DNA of 64,000 bases from Thiofilum sp. (GCF_016711335.1 NZ_JADJTF010000001.1:2604001-2668000); one strand, 5' to 3'; positions 8,597-17,962 are shown, numbered from the stretch's first letter. Program-made: numbers and translations. Notes: generated by a model from the letters alone, not told the origin.

Positions 8597-10864
8597 GTGC
8601 GTAAAAAGTTATTTGTTATAGTAAGTACCCTCTTGTCTTTATCGGGTTGTTTGGGCGGTGGGGGTAGTAATGATACTACCATCAGCACTAATGCAGCACC
8701 CTTAGCCAAACAGGTAGTGCTCAACGATAGTAATGGTGGTTCGGCTCAAGTAGGCGATGTGTTAACTGGTAGTTATACCTACAGTGACGCAGAGCAAGAT
8801 GCTGAGGGTAGCTCTACTTTTCGCTGGTTACGTAGTGGTACATTGATTAGTGGTGCTACGGCTAAAACCTATACCCTAGTGACCGCAGATATAGGCGCGA
8901 CTATTCAGTTTGCCGTAACGCCAGTCGCAGCAACAGGTACGCTAACGGGTACAGAAGTCAAATCTAGCGCTAGTGGTGTCGTTGAAGCTAAAGCCAATAG
9001 TGCACCCGTAGCCTCTAATGTGGCTTTAACGGGTAATGCTACGGTTGGTCAGACGCTGACAGGTAGTTATACCTATAGCGATGCAGACAATGATGCAGAG
9101 GGCAGTTCAACCTTTAAGTGGTTACGCAATGGTACTGCTATCAGCGGTGCTACGGCTAGAACCTATACTTTAGTCACAGCCGATATAGATGCTACCCTGC
9201 AATTTGCAGTGACTCCGGTAGCAGTTGCTGGGCAACTCACGGGGACTGAAATCAAATCAGCCCCTAGTGGTAAAGTAGCTGCCTTAGGTGATCCATTAAC
9301 AAGTCAACAATGGCATCTGGGTAAAATTAATGTAGAGGGTGCTCATGCTTGTGCTGTTAATGCTAATACGTGTAGAGGCGAAGGCATTTTGGTGGGCGTA
9401 CTAGATGATGGAGTTGAAATCGCCCATGAAGATTTAAGAGCTAATATTGCCCCACGTAAAAGCCGCAATTTTAATGTGAGTGATAATACTCAAGATAGTT
9501 ATTATGACCCAACCCCAGCAGTAGGTACTGCTCAACAAGAGCGCGAAGAGCCACCTGCACATGGTACCGCCGTAGCTGGCATTATTGCAGCGGTCGATCA
9601 AAATGGTCTAGGTGTTACAGGTATTGCGCCGCGTGCGCAATTAGCGGGTTTTAATATTTTAGCTACTAATACCACAGGTGCTTCCGCCACAGCTTTAGGT
9701 AACAAAGATTTGTATGTGTCTAATAATAGCTGGGGTCCAACCGATAATGTTTGTATTTATCAAGACGATGAAGCATTAAACGCACAAGCGATTCAAGCTG
9801 CTGTCGTAGGTGCTGAAGCCGCGCGCGGTGGTAAGGGAGCTATCGTATTATTTGCCTCAGGAAACGGTGGTGAAAACTGCGATCCGAACAAGCTAAATGA
9901 ATTAGGGATTACCGTTGATGCAGCGTTATTAGCTAGCATTGGAGGTGATCAATCTAGTATGGATGGTCCTAATAATAATCGCTATGTTATTTCAGTAGCA
10001 GCCTTAGCCAATGATGCTACTAATACTAAAGCAGTTTATGCGGAGCGTGGAACTAATATTCTAGTAGCAGCACCTTCAGGTAATTACTGTAATACTAGCT
10101 TGCCTACCTTAGTGACCACCGATTTGTCAGCTAATCGCGGTTATAATCGTCCAGACTCGACTGGTGAGTTACCTTTAATGGCGAGTAACCTCAATTACAC
10201 GAGCTGTATGAATGGTACTTCAGGGGCAACACCGGTAGCGGCGGGTGTAGTTACACTGATCTTACAAGCCAATCCTAATCTGGCATGGCGCGATGTACGT
10301 GCCATTCTTGCCAAAACCACTACTCAAAATGACAGTAGTAGTACAGAGTGGCAAACGAATACCGTTAGTGGTCTGAAAGTTCATCCTTATTATGGTTATG
10401 GCATGGTCAATGCGGTGTCGGCTGTTGCCTTAGCTAAAACTTGGGTCAATTTGCCTACCGAGGTGTCCCTAGTACGTACCCCTAATCAAGAGCTAGTACC
10501 GGGCGATAATGGCTCATCAGAGGCTACTCATGCAGTCGATATTGCCGATGCAGCGGAGGCTGGTTTCAATACCTTAGAAACGCTACAAGTCGAGGTAGAG
10601 TTTAATCATCAACGTGCTGGGGATATTGAGCTAGTACTGGAGCATCGTGATGCTAGTAATGCACTGATTAGTTCAGAGTATTTGGTTAAGCTCAATGCTG
10701 ATCCTACTAATAGCGTCAAGACCATTACTTTTACCAGTACACAACATTTGTATGATACACCAGTGGGCAAATGGGTATTAAAGGTGAATGACCGTTACGC
10801 TGGTAATACGGGTAAAGTGCAATGGAAAAGCATTAAATTCTTTGGGCATCAGAACGCAAGTTGA
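8597..10864 (+). CDS. Subtilisin/kexin-like lipoprotein protease with two Ig-like repeats and P domain
   Basis: A 755-residue protein. It starts at GTG (Shine-Dalgarno AAAGGA, 7-base spacing). The lipobox LSGC follows a short hydrophobic signal, so it is a lipid-anchored envelope protein. Residues about 33-225 hold two similar Ig-like repeats (each containing LTGSYTYSDA, STFxWLRxGTxISGATA and FAVTPVA). The peptidase S8 domain has catalytic Asp about 270 (GVLDDGVEI), His about 322 (HGTAVAG) and Ser about 542 (NGTSGATPVAAG). The C-terminus (about 625-755) is a proprotein-convertase P domain ending GKVQWKSIKFFGHQ. No inhibitory prodomain is visible between signal and catalytic domain; a prodomain-like protein is encoded immediately downstream. 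Confidence 0.93.
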   Translation: MRKKLFVIVSTLLSLSGCLGGGGSNDTTISTNAAPLAKQVVLNDSNGGSAQVGDVLTGSYTYSDAEQDAEGSSTFRWLRSGTLISGATAKTYTLVTADIGATIQFAVTPVAATGTLTGTEVKSSASGVVEAKANSAPVASNVALTGNATVGQTLTGSYTYSDADNDAEGSSTFKWLRNGTAISGATARTYTLVTADIDATLQFAVTPVAVAGQLTGTEIKSAPSGKVAALGDPLTSQQWHLGKINVEGAHACAVNANTCRGEGILVGVLDDGVEIAHEDLRANIAPRKSRNFNVSDNTQDSYYDPTPAVGTAQQEREEPPAHGTAVAGIIAAVDQNGLGVTGIAPRAQLAGFNILATNTTGASATALGNKDLYVSNNSWGPTDNVCIYQDDEALNAQAIQAAVVGAEAARGGKGAIVLFASGNGGENCDPNKLNELGITVDAALLASIGGDQSSMDGPNNNRYVISVAALANDATNTKAVYAERGTNILVAAPSGNYCNTSLPTLVTTDLSANRGYNRPDSTGELPLMASNLNYTSCMNGTSGATPVAAGVVTLILQANPNLAWRDVRAILAKTTTQNDSSSTEWQTNTVSGLKVHPYYGYGMVNAVSAVALAKTWVNLPTEVSLVRTPNQELVPGDNGSSEATHAVDIADAAEAGFNTLETLQVEVEFNHQRAGDIELVLEHRDASNALISSEYLVKLNADPTNSVKTITFTSTQHLYDTPVGKWVLKVNDRYAGNTGKVQWKSIKFFGHQNAS

Positions 10865-10975
10865 TGGAGGAAAGCAGAATGAAACCTAAAAATTGGTTAT
10901 GGGCCACCTTATTCGCAGGTGTTATGAGTGTTAGTACTCCGGTAATAGCACAAGATTATACTTACTATGATTTGG

Positions 10976-12245
10976 CTCTGTACACGACAATTCGCTTAAC
11001 TCATTGAATCTTTTTCAAAAGAAAATCGCCTGAGTTTCATCCGTCCATCCTCGATCGCCATGAATTGTGGTGGACAAAGGAACAGAAGCAGCAGCCTAAG
11101 CCTATCCACTTTTTCCCGTACCCTTCCATTCAATAAATCGGTCAAGTAGTCCAAGCCGTAACGGAAGACACTTTGCTCTTTGCGTCCATGTTTTTTCGTC
11201 TTCAAAGGCTTGACGGCTTTTTCCTTCCATTCGCCGACTTTGTGCGCCCAACAGAAGCCAATGGCAAGCAACGCCATCATCTTTTTGATGCGAGGGGTTT
11301 GGTGAAGTGAGTGGCTTCCATGTGAAAACCACGCCCTTTCAAGCATTGGAACAGGTTTTCAATTTCCCAACGTAGCCGATAAGTGCCAATGGGATCAGCC
11401 GTGTAGTGGTTGCTGGCGATAATCAACAACTCACCACTGGGCAGCTTTGAGCCACTGAGCCAAACCCATTCCCCGCTAACGTCGCGACGGTGACGGAGAA
11501 CGCGCCGTTTACCCGGCTTGAGGTTGGCAAACAGCGAGCGGACATGCGCCTCTTTTTTGTGTTTGTCGGTCATCAACTGATTACCCTTGATACGAATCAA
11601 GTAGGGAATCTCTTTGGAAGACAACCACTTCCACCATTGACCACCAATAAACTCACGGTCAGCCAACACACCCAAGATGTTGTTGCGCCCGAATTGGCTG
11701 ATAAATCGTTGCAGCAGGGCAATACGTTCACGTTGGTTAGAATTACCGCGTTTGTTCAACACCATCCAGTAAACGGGGATAGCCGCACCTTGGTAAACAA
11801 CCGCCAAAGTCAGGAGATTGAGGTTGGATTTGCCCCATTTCCAGTTGGTTCTGTCGAGTGTGAGGTAGTATTGTTGACCACTAAAGGCGAACATTCCCAT
11901 AAGAAAATGGGCAATGTCATTGTAATTAAAGAACACTTGGCTAAAAAAGCGTTGCATCCGTCGATAGCGGGAACCAATGTCGGTGTCAGAATCTATGTGT
12001 ACCGCCAACAACGCCAAATTCATTTGTCGCGCACTCAGCAAAAGTTGCAGCATTCCCACAAAACAATCCAAACGGGGCTTGCCCCAACTCAAGTGGGCTT
12101 TTAAACTGTCACGTAGTCCATCGCTCAGATCCATTTTGCTCTCCTGTGTGGTAACTAGAGAGTAAAACATAGGAGCGGTGGACTTTCACCATCTCCATGA
12201 CAAACATGCTAAATCAATAAGTTAGTGGTTTTGTCGTGTACAGAG
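10976..12245 (-). mobile_element. 1270-bp IS4-type insertion sequence with 9-bp target duplication
   Basis: The ends are perfect 15-bp inverted repeats: CTCTGTACACGACAA at 10976-10990 and its complement at 12231-12245. A further imperfect match inward (TAACTCATTGA-like) extends the repeat to about 32 bp. The direct repeat ATGATTTGG flanks it exactly (10967-10975 and 12246-12254). The clean target duplication and restorable target frame show a recent insertion. It carries one transposase gene on the minus strand, which has a frameshift. Confidence 0.95.
10996..12134 (-). pseudogene. IS4-family transposase of the inserted element (one frameshift)
   Basis: Translation most likely starts at ATG 12134 (AGGAGA seven bases upstream); a longer upstream start at 12170 lacks such a site. 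Catalytic motifs are LTLDRTNWKWG (first Asp), VLADREFIG (second Asp) and a perfect Y-2-R-3-E-6-K in YRLRWEIENLFQCLK. The frame stops at 11277 after THFTKPLASKR. The expected continuation RIKKMMALLAIGFCWAHK is in another frame and runs to 10996. A one-base shift near 11280-11300, at AAACCCC, links the two (about 378 residues). It may be a mutation or, less likely, programmed frameshifting. Confidence 0.9.
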
Positions 12246-12754
12246 ATGATTTGGGTAAGCCTAAGACGGTTCGTTTAGTACCTAATTTGGTCGCTGAAGT
12301 AGTATCAGTAACACAAAGCTCTGTACAACCACGCTCTGCAAGTGTGAGCAGCATAAAAGCTCTGAGTCCTAGTGCACAATTGACTAAGCAAGGCAGTGGT
12401 AATGTGCGTATTTGGAAAACAAATACAGCAATTAGTGCACGTAACCTTCAAGCCGCTAATGCGGTTACCTTATCCCCAGTCTTCCAAGGGGGCGGGGTAC
12501 TTAGAGCCTTAGCGGGTGGTGTGGTAGTAGGTTTTAAGAATGGAACTACTGAGAGTCAGGCTCAGGCGTGGGCATCTTCAAAAGGCTACACTATTAAAGA
12601 AAGGTTGAGCTTTGGTAATTACTATCTAGTTGATACACCTATTGGACTGACCTCGTTAGAGCTGGCTAACCAATGGCAAGCCTCCGGTGAGGTAGTGTCT
12701 GCAACGCCTAATTGGTGGCGACAAGTACAATCTAAGTAATGAACTAATCCATTG

Positions 12755-12783
12755 AAGGGGTAGGTAGCTCTACCTGCCCCTTT
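12755..12783 (+). terminator. Terminator-like hairpin after the protease/prodomain pair
   Basis: A 13-bp stem with one mismatch, AAGGGGTAGGTAG / CTACCTGCCCCTT, lies 16 bases after the stop codon. Only a short TTT follows, so termination may be partial. Confidence 0.7.
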
Positions 12784-12873
12784 AAAAGGTAATTTGTAGT
12801 TTAATGTCTCCAATAGGAGCATTGTCGCCCTTTAAGGCTATCAGTTATCCTAGCGCTATTTAAGGAAAGACTA

Positions 12874-13251
12874 ATGTATAATCCCCATATGCCCGATGAA
12901 ATAGATTTAGCCAGTGCTATAGCTGCCTTTGAGGCTAAAAACTTTTCCCTTGCTATGATGTTATTATCGCCTTTTGCTGAGGCAGGGCATGCTCAAGCAC
13001 AACATTTAGTCGCGATTATGCATCAAAATGGTTTAGGGGTAGTGCGCAATGAGTTAGCCGCCTATAAATGGATGAAAGCGTCTGCTGAGCAAGGCTATGG
13101 CTTAGCTCAACACGGTTTAGGCTTCATGTATATGGAAGGCGAGTGTGCTCCTAAAAATGTCCAGCGTGCTAAAGAATGGTTCCAAAAAGCAGCAGATCAG
13201 GGGCTAGAAGGCTCAATTGCTATGCTGGAGTATTTAAAGCAAAGTGAATAG
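12874..13251 (+). CDS. Sel1-like repeat protein
   Basis: A 125-residue protein made of about three Sel1/TPR-like helical repeats: AEAGHAQAQHLVAIMHQNGL, ASAEQGYGLAQHGLGFMYME and AADQGLEGSIAMLEYL. No signal peptide is evident, so it is probably cytoplasmic. Sel1 repeats mediate protein-protein contacts. The start has Shine-Dalgarno AAGGA at good spacing. It is a single gene and its partner is unknown. Confidence 0.85.
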   Translation: MYNPHMPDEIDLASAIAAFEAKNFSLAMMLLSPFAEAGHAQAQHLVAIMHQNGLGVVRNELAAYKWMKASAEQGYGLAQHGLGFMYMEGECAPKNVQRAKEWFQKAADQGLEGSIAMLEYLKQSE

Positions 13252-13351
13252 AAGCTGAGTATTAGACTAATTATTAATTAAATTTATTAGCCTAACGACA
13301 GTTACCCGTTAATGCAGTACACTGAGAGTGTTTAATTACAGGGTAACTATT

Positions 13352-13732
13352 ATGAAAAATTCTAAAAAAGCTAAGGTCTCTTCTCCTAAACAATCACCTT
13401 TAGTCACCATCGTGGTAAATGATCAAGCGGTCATGCAGTATGACCGCCGTAAACAACCCTCATCTGAACAGTTTGCTTATATCGATAATATGGATAAACA
13501 AATGGATCAGGGGATTGAAATAGCAGGCACTTTCCATAAAAAGCCCGATCCAGTAGTAAAAAGTCAATTAGTGGCACAACATTTATTAATTGCTTTAGCC
13601 GATAAAAACTACTCCCTCGCGGCGGCTATGTGCACTTGGCTCAGTGAGCGTATGCCAGAGCTAATCAAAGTACAGGCTAGTGGCACGGTGGAGTCTATGA
13701 GAGTTGATTTAGTTTTTGCACGTCCGGCGTAA
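13352..13732 (+). CDS. Small protein of unknown function
   Basis: A 126-residue protein starting MKNSKKAKVSSP. The basic, disordered N-terminus is followed by a mixed region (LVTIVVNDQAVMQYDRRKQ, DKQMDQGIEIAGTFHKKPD), a helix ALADKNYSLAAAMCTWLSER and a final strand SMRVDLVFARP. The ATG at 13352 is preferred over one 24 bases upstream because AGGG lies at a sensible distance. There is no signal peptide or membrane segment. I do not recognise a family. Confidence 0.6.
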   Translation: MKNSKKAKVSSPKQSPLVTIVVNDQAVMQYDRRKQPSSEQFAYIDNMDKQMDQGIEIAGTFHKKPDPVVKSQLVAQHLLIALADKNYSLAAAMCTWLSERMPELIKVQASGTVESMRVDLVFARPA

Positions 13733-13812
13733 AAACTTGAATAGCTTAAGTATTGATTCAGTCGTGTATTGGCAGACTACAAGCGCTCGGAAGGGCTAAG
13801 TTGTATAAAGCA

Positions 13813-13879
13813 AGGAGCTATCCTAAAGCAGGATCAACAAAAGGGCTAAAGGGGTGTTGATCCAAGGCTTTTGTAGCTC
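13813..13879. repeat. Long imperfect hairpin
   Basis: The core stem GGATCAACA (13831-13839) pairs with TGTTGATCC (13855-13863). Outer segments AAAGC/GCTTT and GAGCTA/TAGCTC extend the structure. It lies between convergent genes, so it may be a transcript end or a repeat element. No T-tract follows immediately. Confidence 0.5.
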
Positions 13880-13945
13880 ACTCATTATGCTAATAGATTG
13901 GGGAAGTATAATGAGTGAATAACAACAATAATAAAGCGTTTAAGT

Positions 13946-13990
13946 TGCGGGTATGGAAGTTATAATAATAATAATAAATTCATACCCGCA
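13946..13990 (-). terminator. Hairpin with ATA-repeat loop after panC
   Basis: A perfect 10-bp stem TGCGGGTATG / CATACCCGCA encloses a 25-base loop that is mostly an ATA repeat. It starts 13 bases after the panC stop on the minus strand. There is no run of T, so it may act as an mRNA 3'-end stabiliser rather than an intrinsic terminator. Confidence 0.5.
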
Positions 13991-14002
13991 GCCAATTTTA
14001 GC

Positions 14003-14857
14003 TTAATGTAATTGAAAAGGGATATTATCAATTAAACGCGCTTTACCTAACCAAGCTGAAGCCAATAAGACTAAATCAGTATCTTCACTCGTTGGCTCTA
14101 ATAAATCACTCGCTCGCCTAATTTCAATATACTCTGCTTTAAAACCTTTAGTGTTTAATTCATCCATCGTCCATTGTTGTAAGGCTTGGTAATTCGTATA
14201 GTCACCACTTTGTAGACGTTTTAAAGTCGCTTGTAAGGTTTGCTGTAAACGCGGAGCAATAGCGCGTTGTTCAGGGGTTAAATAATTATTTCGTGAACTC
14301 ATGGCCAAGCCATCTTCCTCACGCACGGTAGGTAGTTCAATAATTTCAATGGGCATATTGAGATCTTGTACCATCTGGCGAATGACCATCAGTTGCTGAA
14401 AATCTTTTTGCCCAAACAAGGCCACATCAGGCTGCACTAGATTAAAGAGTTTACATACGATGGTTGCAACCCCAGTAAAATGTCCGGGGCGTTTTTCCCC
14501 TTCTAATATGTCACTAATACCCGGCACTACTACGCGTGTCGCTAAACCACCGCTGGGATACATGGTTGCCACTTCAGGAGTAAACACAGCATCACAGCCA
14601 ACACTAATGAGTTTTTCCATGTCCTTTTCTAAGGTACGTGGGTAATTAGCTAAATCATCAGGGCGATTAAATTGAGTGGGATTTACAAAGATGGATACGA
14701 TGACGCGCTCACCTAAGGTTTGAGCATGACGTACCAACGCCATATGCCCAGCATGCAGATTCCCCATAGTAGGCACTAAAGCCACTTTAATGCCTTGGCG
14801 ACGCCATTCGCGTACTAATTGCTGTACTTCAGCAGGGGTAACTAATGTTTTAATCAT
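14003..14857 (-). CDS. panC: Pantothenate synthetase
   Basis: A 284-residue cytoplasmic enzyme that ligates pantoate and beta-alanine with ATP in pantothenate (CoA precursor) synthesis. Family motifs are VPTMGNLHAGHMALV (HxGH nucleotide-binding), SIFVNPTQFNRPDD, FGQKDFQQL and MSSRNNYL. The ATG at 14857 overlaps the panB stop in an ATGA arrangement and gives the usual PanC length (E. coli 283). An upstream TTG at 14866 would add three residues and is less likely. It is translationally coupled to panB. Confidence 0.97.
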   Translation of the reverse strand: MIKTLVTPAEVQQLVREWRRQGIKVALVPTMGNLHAGHMALVRHAQTLGERVIVSIFVNPTQFNRPDDLANYPRTLEKDMEKLISVGCDAVFTPEVATMYPSGGLATRVVVPGISDILEGEKRPGHFTGVATIVCKLFNLVQPDVALFGQKDFQQLMVIRQMVQDLNMPIEIIELPTVREEDGLAMSSRNNYLTPEQRAIAPRLQQTLQATLKRLQSGDYTNYQALQQWTMDELNTKGFKAEYIEIRRASDLLEPTSEDTDLVLLASAWLGKARLIDNIPFQLH

Positions 14858-15654
14858 ACGAACCAATACTCCGCTGAGGGGAAAGTGCTTTGCTTAACAG
14901 ACTCATTATAGGCGTGAACCGCTTGTGGGATAGTGGCACCATCCACCATAAAATTACGTGAAAACTTAGGCGCATGAGCACTAATACCGAGCATGTCATG
15001 CAGTACCAATACCTGACCATCACAAGCCACTCCAGCACCAATACCAATGACCGGAATCGCCAGCGTTTTAGTGATTTCTTCGGCTAAGGTAATGGGTACG
15101 CATTCAAGTACCAACATATCTGCACCCGCATTTTGTAATGCTATAGCATCGGCTAGCATTTGACGCGCAGTCTGCTCATCACGGCCTTGAACGCGATAGC
15201 CGCCGAGTTTATGCACCGATTGAGGTTGTAGACCTAAATGCGCACAAACGGGTACACCATAATGAGCCAGTTGAGATACGGTATTAATTTGGGGCGCACC
15301 TCCTTCTAGCTTCACCATATGAGCGCCACCCTCCTGCATTAAACGCGTGCTATTACGCAATGCCATTTCGGGAGAGGTATAGCTCATAAAAGGTAAATCA
15401 CCCAAGACTAAGGCTCGTTGTGCACCACGCGCGACTAACTTAGTATGATAAACCATTTCATCAATAGTCACAGGAACAGTGGTTTCGTGTCCTTGAATGA
15501 CCATACCTAATGAGTCACCGACTAGGATGACATCAATACCTTGCTGATCCAACACTCGGGCAAAACTCGCATCGTAGGCTGTTAGCATGGTAATTTTTTC
15601 ACCTTCGCGCTTCATTTTGCGCAAAGTGGTGACAGTTATGCGGGGATTTTTCAC
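14854..15654 (-). CDS. panB: 3-methyl-2-oxobutanoate hydroxymethyltransferase
   Basis: A 266-residue enzyme that adds a hydroxymethyl group from methylene-THF to 2-ketoisovalerate, giving ketopantoate. Hallmarks are MLTAYDASFARVLDQ, ILVGDSLGMV (Mg-binding Asp), VKLEGG and PVIGIGAG, ending in the family's HDMLGI and KFSRNF motifs. Length matches E. coli PanB (264). The start is GTG with AGGAAGAG upstream. It is first gene of a panBC operon; panD is not nearby. Confidence 0.97.
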   Translation of the reverse strand: MKNPRITVTTLRKMKREGEKITMLTAYDASFARVLDQQGIDVILVGDSLGMVIQGHETTVPVTIDEMVYHTKLVARGAQRALVLGDLPFMSYTSPEMALRNSTRLMQEGGAHMVKLEGGAPQINTVSQLAHYGVPVCAHLGLQPQSVHKLGGYRVQGRDEQTARQMLADAIALQNAGADMLVLECVPITLAEEITKTLAIPVIGIGAGVACDGQVLVLHDMLGISAHAPKFSRNFMVDGATIPQAVHAYNESVKQSTFPSAEYWFV

Positions 15655-16024
15655 AAGCGTCTCTTCCTGTTCAGGGTCACTCTAAGGAGATATTAACATA
15701 ACAGACCCTTTGCGCTTGTACATCAAAAACAGCTACACGGCATGCTTAGTTTTGGTGCATAACAGGCTGAGTTTAAGCTAGGTGGCAAAGGCTAGTGAGG
15801 TTATGTTCAATTTAAGCGGCTTAGCTTAGCGATTAAATAACACTTTGCCTAGAGTGCGTTCTATATTTTGGAGTTGATTACAAGGTTGGAGTAGCAGTAC
15901 TTCTGACTCTTAATGGTGCAGGTCAGCACTCTATCAGATTAATGCCTCAGTTGAGCTAAACACAATAGGCGCAAGGAAATCACTACAGTGAGTAATTCCC
16001 TTTTTAGCTAAGAGAGCACGGATA
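15655..16024. other. Intergenic region upstream of panB and downstream of yfgM
   Basis: 370 bases with no credible ORF. It contains the panB leader on the minus strand and a hairpin (15975-15999) near the end of yfgM. Nothing else recognisable. Confidence 0.5.
15975..15999 (-). terminator. Hairpin downstream of yfgM
   Basis: The sequence can fold as GGAA-TCACT paired with AGTGA-TTCC with small internal bulges, about 25 bases after the yfgM stop on the minus strand. T-richness after the stem is weak on that strand, so termination is only a likely role. Confidence 0.45.
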
Positions 16025-16672
16025 TTATTTGGGGCTAGCAGGTGTCGCAGCTTTGCCTAAATTATCGCGCTTCAAGCGAATCAGTTCATTAGCAGTACCT
16101 GCATTATCTAGCAGCGCTTGATCATAAGCAGCACGCGCCTTGTCGATTTCATTCCGCGCTACATAAATATCGCCGCGTATATCAGCAATTAAGGCTTGAT
16201 AAGAGGTAGGGAAGGATTCATCAATGATTTTCAATGCTTCATCGGTTTTATTCTGCGCTACTAACACGCGTGCTAAGCGTAAGCGTGCTACTTGCTTATA
16301 AGCGTCTTCACTCCCATGATCGACCACCCAACGTAAGCCCTGAATGGCTTTATCATAGTCTCCCACTTCAGCGTAACTACGCGCATAATCTAAAGCCGCT
16401 AAGGAGGCGTAAGAGGTATTACTATAATCCGCTTGGAGTTTTTTAAGTAAATCCTCAGGGACTAAGCCTTCTTTATCTTGCTGAATTTGATGATAAATAG
16501 CCGAGGCTGCTTCCATGGTTTGATTTTGATATTTTTGCCAATATTCGTAACCAAATAACACGGCAATCGCTAAGCCTACCCCAGCGACGACAGACGTTCC
16601 ATGTTGACGCCACCATGCTTTTAGCTCTTCGGCTTTTTCCTGATCGGTTTTTAATTCATCTAATATCGCCAT
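16025..16672 (-). CDS. yfgM: YfgM, ancillary SecYEG translocon subunit
   Basis: A 215-residue single-pass membrane protein. The N-terminal tail (DELKTDQEKAEELKAWWRQH) is followed by a membrane helix (TSVVAGVGLAIAVLFGYEYW, about 26-45) and a periplasmic TPR-like domain rich in Ala and Leu (YASLAALDYA, GDIYVARNEIDKARAAYDQA). YfgM links the Sec translocon with periplasmic chaperones such as PpiD. It is last in the ndk-to-yfgM cluster, 15 bases after hisS. The bamB gene that often follows is absent. Confidence 0.92.
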   Translation of the reverse strand: MAILDELKTDQEKAEELKAWWRQHGTSVVAGVGLAIAVLFGYEYWQKYQNQTMEAASAIYHQIQQDKEGLVPEDLLKKLQADYSNTSYASLAALDYARSYAEVGDYDKAIQGLRWVVDHGSEDAYKQVARLRLARVLVAQNKTDEALKIIDESFPTSYQALIADIRGDIYVARNEIDKARAAYDQALLDNAGTANELIRLKRDNLGKAATPASPK

Positions 16673-16687
16673 TACTAGCCCCTAGTA

Positions 16688-17959
16688 TTATGCTTTTTGA
16701 TTAAGGAGAGAGGGTAATTGAGTCAGTGCCGCCTCTGGCGTTAATACCACTGGCTCAGTACGTTCCCGTAAAGATTTCAAAGTAATCTGCTGAGGATGAT
16801 CAAAGGTCAGACCAAAAGCAGCACCCGATTTATCAGCGCGTTTAATTTGTGCTTTGAGGCTGCCACCGCCACCATTAGTAATCATCGTTAATGTAGGTAG
16901 AGCAGAGCGTAGCCGCTCCGCAAAAGCCATGCCCGCCACTAAATACTCACTATCGACCATAAAGTAAAGAGCTAAAGGTTTGGCAGGTGCGACTAAGGCA
17001 CGATTTTTGAGGATATGCACTAAGCGCTCCACCCCCATCGCAAAACCAAAGCCCGCAGTCGGTGCACCCCCTAATTGTTCCACTAAACCATCATAACGCC
17101 CCCCCGCACACACCGTACTCTGTGAGCCTAAATCGGCATCGGGGGTAATCCATTCAAATACCGTGCGTGAGTAATAGTCTAAGCCCCGTACTAAGCGCGG
17201 ATTGATCACAAATTCAATTCCCATCGCCGTGAGTAGTGCTTGCAGTTGAGCAAAATGCTCGGCCGATTCAGGATCTAAATGATCATGTAAGTTGGGAGCA
17301 CCTGCAACCAAGGCTTTCATCTCTGGGTTTTTGGTATCCAGAATGCGCAACGGATTAGTGTGTAAGCGGCGCTTAGAATCTTCATCGAGCTGATCGGCAT
17401 AAGCAGAGAAATAGTTCACCAGTAAAGCACGATAAGCTTGGCGTGATTGAGGTGTGCCGAGGGAATTCAGTTCTAGACGATTATCTATGAGACCCAATTC
17501 TTTCCAGAGCCGTGCAGTCATCGCAATCACATCGGCATCAATATCAGGACCTGTCATACCAAAGGCTTCAGCGCCAATTTGGGTAAATTGACGATAGCGG
17601 CCTTTTTGTTGGCGCTCATGCCGAAACATTGGACCTGAGTACCAAAAGCGTTGTTGTTGGTTATACAATAAACCATGCTCTAAACCCGCTCGTACACAGC
17701 CTGCTGTACCTTCAGGGCGCAAAGACAAACTGGTCTTCTCGCGGTCATTGAAGGTATACATTTCCTTTTCAACAATATCGGTAACTTCGCCCACTGCACG
17801 ACTAAATAATTCGGTGGCCTCTACAATAGGTGTGCGAATTTCATTGAAACCATAGCGAGCAAAGAGGTTGCGGACTGTTGATTCAAGGGTATGCCAGTAC
17901 ACCATATCAGGCGGCAAAATATCATTCATACCCTTAGCGGATTTAATTAAACTAGCCAT
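16688..17959 (-). CDS. hisS: Histidyl-tRNA synthetase
   Basis: A 423-residue class II aminoacyl-tRNA synthetase charging tRNA-His. N-terminal KGMNDILPP; motif 2 region FRHERQQKGRYRQFTQ; the histidine-specific LVRGLDYYSRTVFEW; motif 3 GFGFAMGVERL; and a C-terminal anticodon-binding domain. Length matches the family (E. coli 424). It starts 3 bases after the rodZ stop, so it is in the same transcript. Confidence 0.98.
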   Translation of the reverse strand: MASLIKSAKGMNDILPPDMVYWHTLESTVRNLFARYGFNEIRTPIVEATELFSRAVGEVTDIVEKEMYTFNDREKTSLSLRPEGTAGCVRAGLEHGLLYNQQQRFWYSGPMFRHERQQKGRYRQFTQIGAEAFGMTGPDIDADVIAMTARLWKELGLIDNRLELNSLGTPQSRQAYRALLVNYFSAYADQLDEDSKRRLHTNPLRILDTKNPEMKALVAGAPNLHDHLDPESAEHFAQLQALLTAMGIEFVINPRLVRGLDYYSRTVFEWITPDADLGSQSTVCAGGRYDGLVEQLGGAPTAGFGFAMGVERLVHILKNRALVAPAKPLALYFMVDSEYLVAGMAFAERLRSALPTLTMITNGGGGSLKAQIKRADKSGAAFGLTFDHPQQITLKSLRERTEPVVLTPEAALTQLPSLLNQKA

Positions 17960-17962
17960 TCA

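Larger units (their letters stand above)
10879..12739 (+). pseudogene. Secreted S8-prodomain-like protein, split by an IS element
   Basis: The 5' part starts at ATG 10879 (Shine-Dalgarno GGAGGA, 14 bases after the protease stop) and encodes a signal peptide (MKPKNWLWATLFAGVM, cleavage near VIAQD). Removing the inserted element and one target copy (10976-12254) restores one open frame of 193 residues without any shift. The C-terminal 70 residues (GGVVVGFKNGTTESQAQAWA, YTIKERLSFGNYYLVDTP, VSATPNWW) resemble the inhibitory prodomain/I9-like fold of subtilisins. It is probably a separately encoded inhibitor or folding chaperone for the upstream protease. The IS now separates the signal peptide from the rest. 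Confidence 0.8.

Noticed and set aside
11277..11346. Programmed frameshift in the IS transposase
   Set aside because: The overlap contains AAACCCC but no clear downstream stimulator, and IS4-family elements normally use a single frame; a mutation is simpler. Kept as a minor possibility only.
11490..12104. 204-residue plus-strand open frame
   Set aside because: It is fully antisense to the IS transposase, whose catalytic motifs are clear, and has no Shine-Dalgarno.
13963..13978. ATA trinucleotide run as a microsatellite or CRISPR-like feature
   Set aside because: It is only about 16 bases and forms the loop of the panC downstream hairpin; no repeat-spacer pattern exists anywhere in the window.
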